DNA of 6,621 nt, from contig DMKD01000268.1 in the NCBI GenBank assembly GCA_003454605.1, positions 3,216 through 9,836 on the forward strand, given 5' to 3'. A program made the position numbers and the translations under genes. This document shows positions 5,762 to 6,621 of the stretch, in pieces. This DNA comes from Spirochaeta sp. Lineage in GTDB: Bacteria; Spirochaetota; Spirochaetia; UBA9216. The notes beneath the pieces were generated by a model. That model was not told where the DNA came from. It made no database searches and saw nothing but the letters and a program-made list of their open reading frames with translations. The stretch's first letter is position 1, and every line of letters starts with the position of its first letter.

Positions 5762-5791
5762 AGTATAACACATTCACACTTGCCGTTTGAA
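5762..5791 (-). promoter_or_regulatory. Promoter of the alcohol dehydrogenase gene, predicted leaderless
   Basis: On the minus strand TTCAAA (5791-5786), an 18-base spacer, and TATACT (5767-5762) preceded by TGT, an extended -10. The usual start point seven bases downstream falls on the A of the ATG at 5755. No ribosome binding site precedes that ATG. Confidence 0.55.
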
Positions 5792-5802
5792 GATTTTATT
5801 AT
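5773..5802 (+). promoter_or_regulatory. Promoter of the thioredoxin gene
   Basis: TTCACA at 5773-5778, an 18-base spacer, and TATTAT at 5797-5802, each five of six to consensus. Transcription would start near 5809, about 32 bases before the ATG. It interlocks with the divergent dehydrogenase promoter. Confidence 0.5.
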
Positions 5803-5840
5803 TAACTTGAAAAAACAGAACACAAACTGGAGGACTCTCA

Positions 5841-6152
5841 ATGAGCGCTTTACCTGATAAATTTGATGAATTGATAGAAACAAATGCATTACCGGTACTT
5901 GTAGATTTCTATGCTGACTGGTGCGGTCCCTGCAAGATGGTCAGTCCGACAATTGCCCAGCTGGCTAAAGAATATAAAGGGAAATTGACAACGGTTAAGA
6001 TAAACACCGAAAAGAAACCGGCTATTGCTGCTCAGTATTCAATACAATCCATCCCTACTATAATGATTTTTCATAAAGGAAAACAGCTTATGCGGCTACA
6101 GGGAGCCTATCCCTACGCATCACTAAAGGCTGAGATTGAGAAGGTAATATAG
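5841..6152 (+). CDS. trxA: Thioredoxin
   Basis: This 103-residue protein is a standard thioredoxin, a cytoplasmic thiol-disulfide reductant kept reduced by thioredoxin reductase (not encoded here). The WCGPCK active site is at 27-32 with Cys28 and Cys31, preceded by the buried Asp22 in VDFYADW, and the cis-proline Pro72 is in SIPTIMIF. The C-terminal strand and helix (FHKGKQLMRLQGAYP, then LKAEIEKVI) are complete, so the length is normal. GGAGG at 5829-5833, seven bases before the ATG, fixes the start. It is divergent from the alcohol dehydrogenase, with interlocking promoters, and ends nine bases from a convergent gene. The usual G in the G.xP region after the last strand is replaced by GAYPYASL, a minor variation. 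Confidence 0.96.
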   Translation: MSALPDKFDELIETNALPVLVDFYADWCGPCKMVSPTIAQLAKEYKGKLTTVKINTEKKPAIAAQYSIQSIPTIMIFHKGKQLMRLQGAYPYASLKAEIEKVI

Positions 6153-6161
6153 ACCGGCTGC

Positions 6162-6621
6162 TTATCCGTAAATCCTGTTTATCTCTTCCCGCGCTATCTC
6201 TACCCAACGAGTTGCGTTACGGGGATTTTTTCCCAGTGTATGGTTATCCTTCATAAAGATCTCCAATACTCCACCCTTCGTTGCCTCGAGTGTTTCACGA
6301 ATCTCAGCCCGTGCATTATCTTCTTCTATTACCGGCATTGCCCAAAATGACGGGTTCGGTTTAACAGAAATGATGTAATCCCTTCCCAGCTGCTCCCTCA
6401 TTATGCGCTTATCAGCCCAGGGGGAAGAGGAAACCCGGCGCAGTCTGGGAATTTTCTTCACATGCTCCCAACGCGGATCAATAAGCTCACAGCAGCCGTA
6501 GTAGTTGAGTCCACAGCGCTCAAGGATCGGCAGCTGATACGGCAGGATGAACTCGGCAAACATATCAGGACTCACACCTTCTGTTTCCTGGCTCTCACAA
6601 AACCCCCACATATCCATAGTT
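6162..6621 (-). CDS. Uroporphyrinogen decarboxylase (URO-D)-family protein, C-terminal part (5' truncated by window end)
   Basis: The frame is open through the right edge, so only the last 152 or so residues are seen. They resemble the C-terminal half of URO-D-superfamily proteins that are not true heme enzymes: GFCESQETEGVSPDMFAEF followed by LPYQLPILERCGLN, then YYGCCELIDPRW, VSSSPWADKR and SVKPNPSFWA, and a final EIFMKDNHTLG and ATRWVEIAREEINRIY. Methyltransferases of this fold (MtaA/MtbA type) bind zinc through His and Cys residues; the paired cysteines in YGCCE could be such ligands, but this is inference. Members are common in anaerobes, often near corrinoid proteins, none of which is visible here. 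The gene converges on thioredoxin with a nine-base gap. Confidence 0.75.
   Translation of the reverse strand, partial: TMDMWGFCESQETEGVSPDMFAEFILPYQLPILERCGLNYYGCCELIDPRWEHVKKIPRLRRVSSSPWADKRIMREQLGRDYIISVKPNPSFWAMPVIEEDNARAEIRETLEATKGGVLEIFMKDNHTLGKNPRNATRWVEIAREEINRIYG

Noticed and set aside
5756..5773. ATG at 5773 as start of the dehydrogenase
   Set aside because: It lies across the -10 box and adds residues not usual for the family, although it cannot be fully excluded.
6150..6165. Terminator between thioredoxin and the URO-D-family gene
   Set aside because: No stem with T-run is visible in the nine-base gap.

Overview
This is a dense bacterial window of moderate GC content. It holds ten protein-coding genes on both strands, two of them cut by the window edges. 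I see no tRNA, rRNA, CRISPR array or insertion sequence, and no gene-free stretch longer than about 120 bases. A gene for a YwbE-family protein, a Pr6Pr-type membrane protein, a HisKA_2-type kinase divergent from a single-domain response regulator, and a uroporphyrinogen-decarboxylase-like protein together suggest an anaerobic or facultative lineage such as a spirochaete or clostridium-like organism. That is an inference from gene content, not a marker-based assignment. Some genes have clear Shine-Dalgarno sites and others lack one.

Layout, left to right. Bases 1-1654 (+): the end of an OmpR/PhoB-type response regulator and its overlapping membrane histidine kinase. Bases 1655-1682 hold a short palindrome and tandem repeat between convergent genes. 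Bases 1683-1877 (-): a YwbE-family small protein. Bases 1900-2187 (+): a HesB/IscA-like iron-sulfur carrier relative, divergent from ywbE by only 22 bases and overlapping by 14 bases with a six-helix Pr6Pr-family membrane protein (2174-2785). Bases 2763-3836 (-): a membrane-anchored HisKA_2 histidine kinase whose end overlaps the Pr6Pr gene. Bases 3958-4338 (+): a divergent stand-alone receiver domain, probably its partner, starting at TTG behind a good promoter and ribosome binding site. Bases 4352-4561 (-): an unrecognised 69-residue protein just downstream of a BdhA/YqhD-like iron-type alcohol dehydrogenase (4583-5755, -). Bases 5841-6152 (+): a thioredoxin divergent from the dehydrogenase. 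Bases 6162-6621 (-): the C-terminal part of a uroporphyrinogen-decarboxylase-family protein.

Functionally the window combines two phosphorelay modules (a classical OmpR pair, and a HisKA_2 kinase with an output-less receiver) with redox and iron-sulfur functions (A-type carrier relative, dehydrogenase, thioredoxin). No clearly new multi-gene system is visible. The best leads are a leaderless dehydrogenase promoter that interlocks with the thioredoxin promoter, a HisKA_2 kinase with an altered ATP-binding G1 box, an A-type carrier relative with a reduced cysteine set coupled to a Pr6Pr membrane protein, and the unknown 69-residue protein behind the dehydrogenase.
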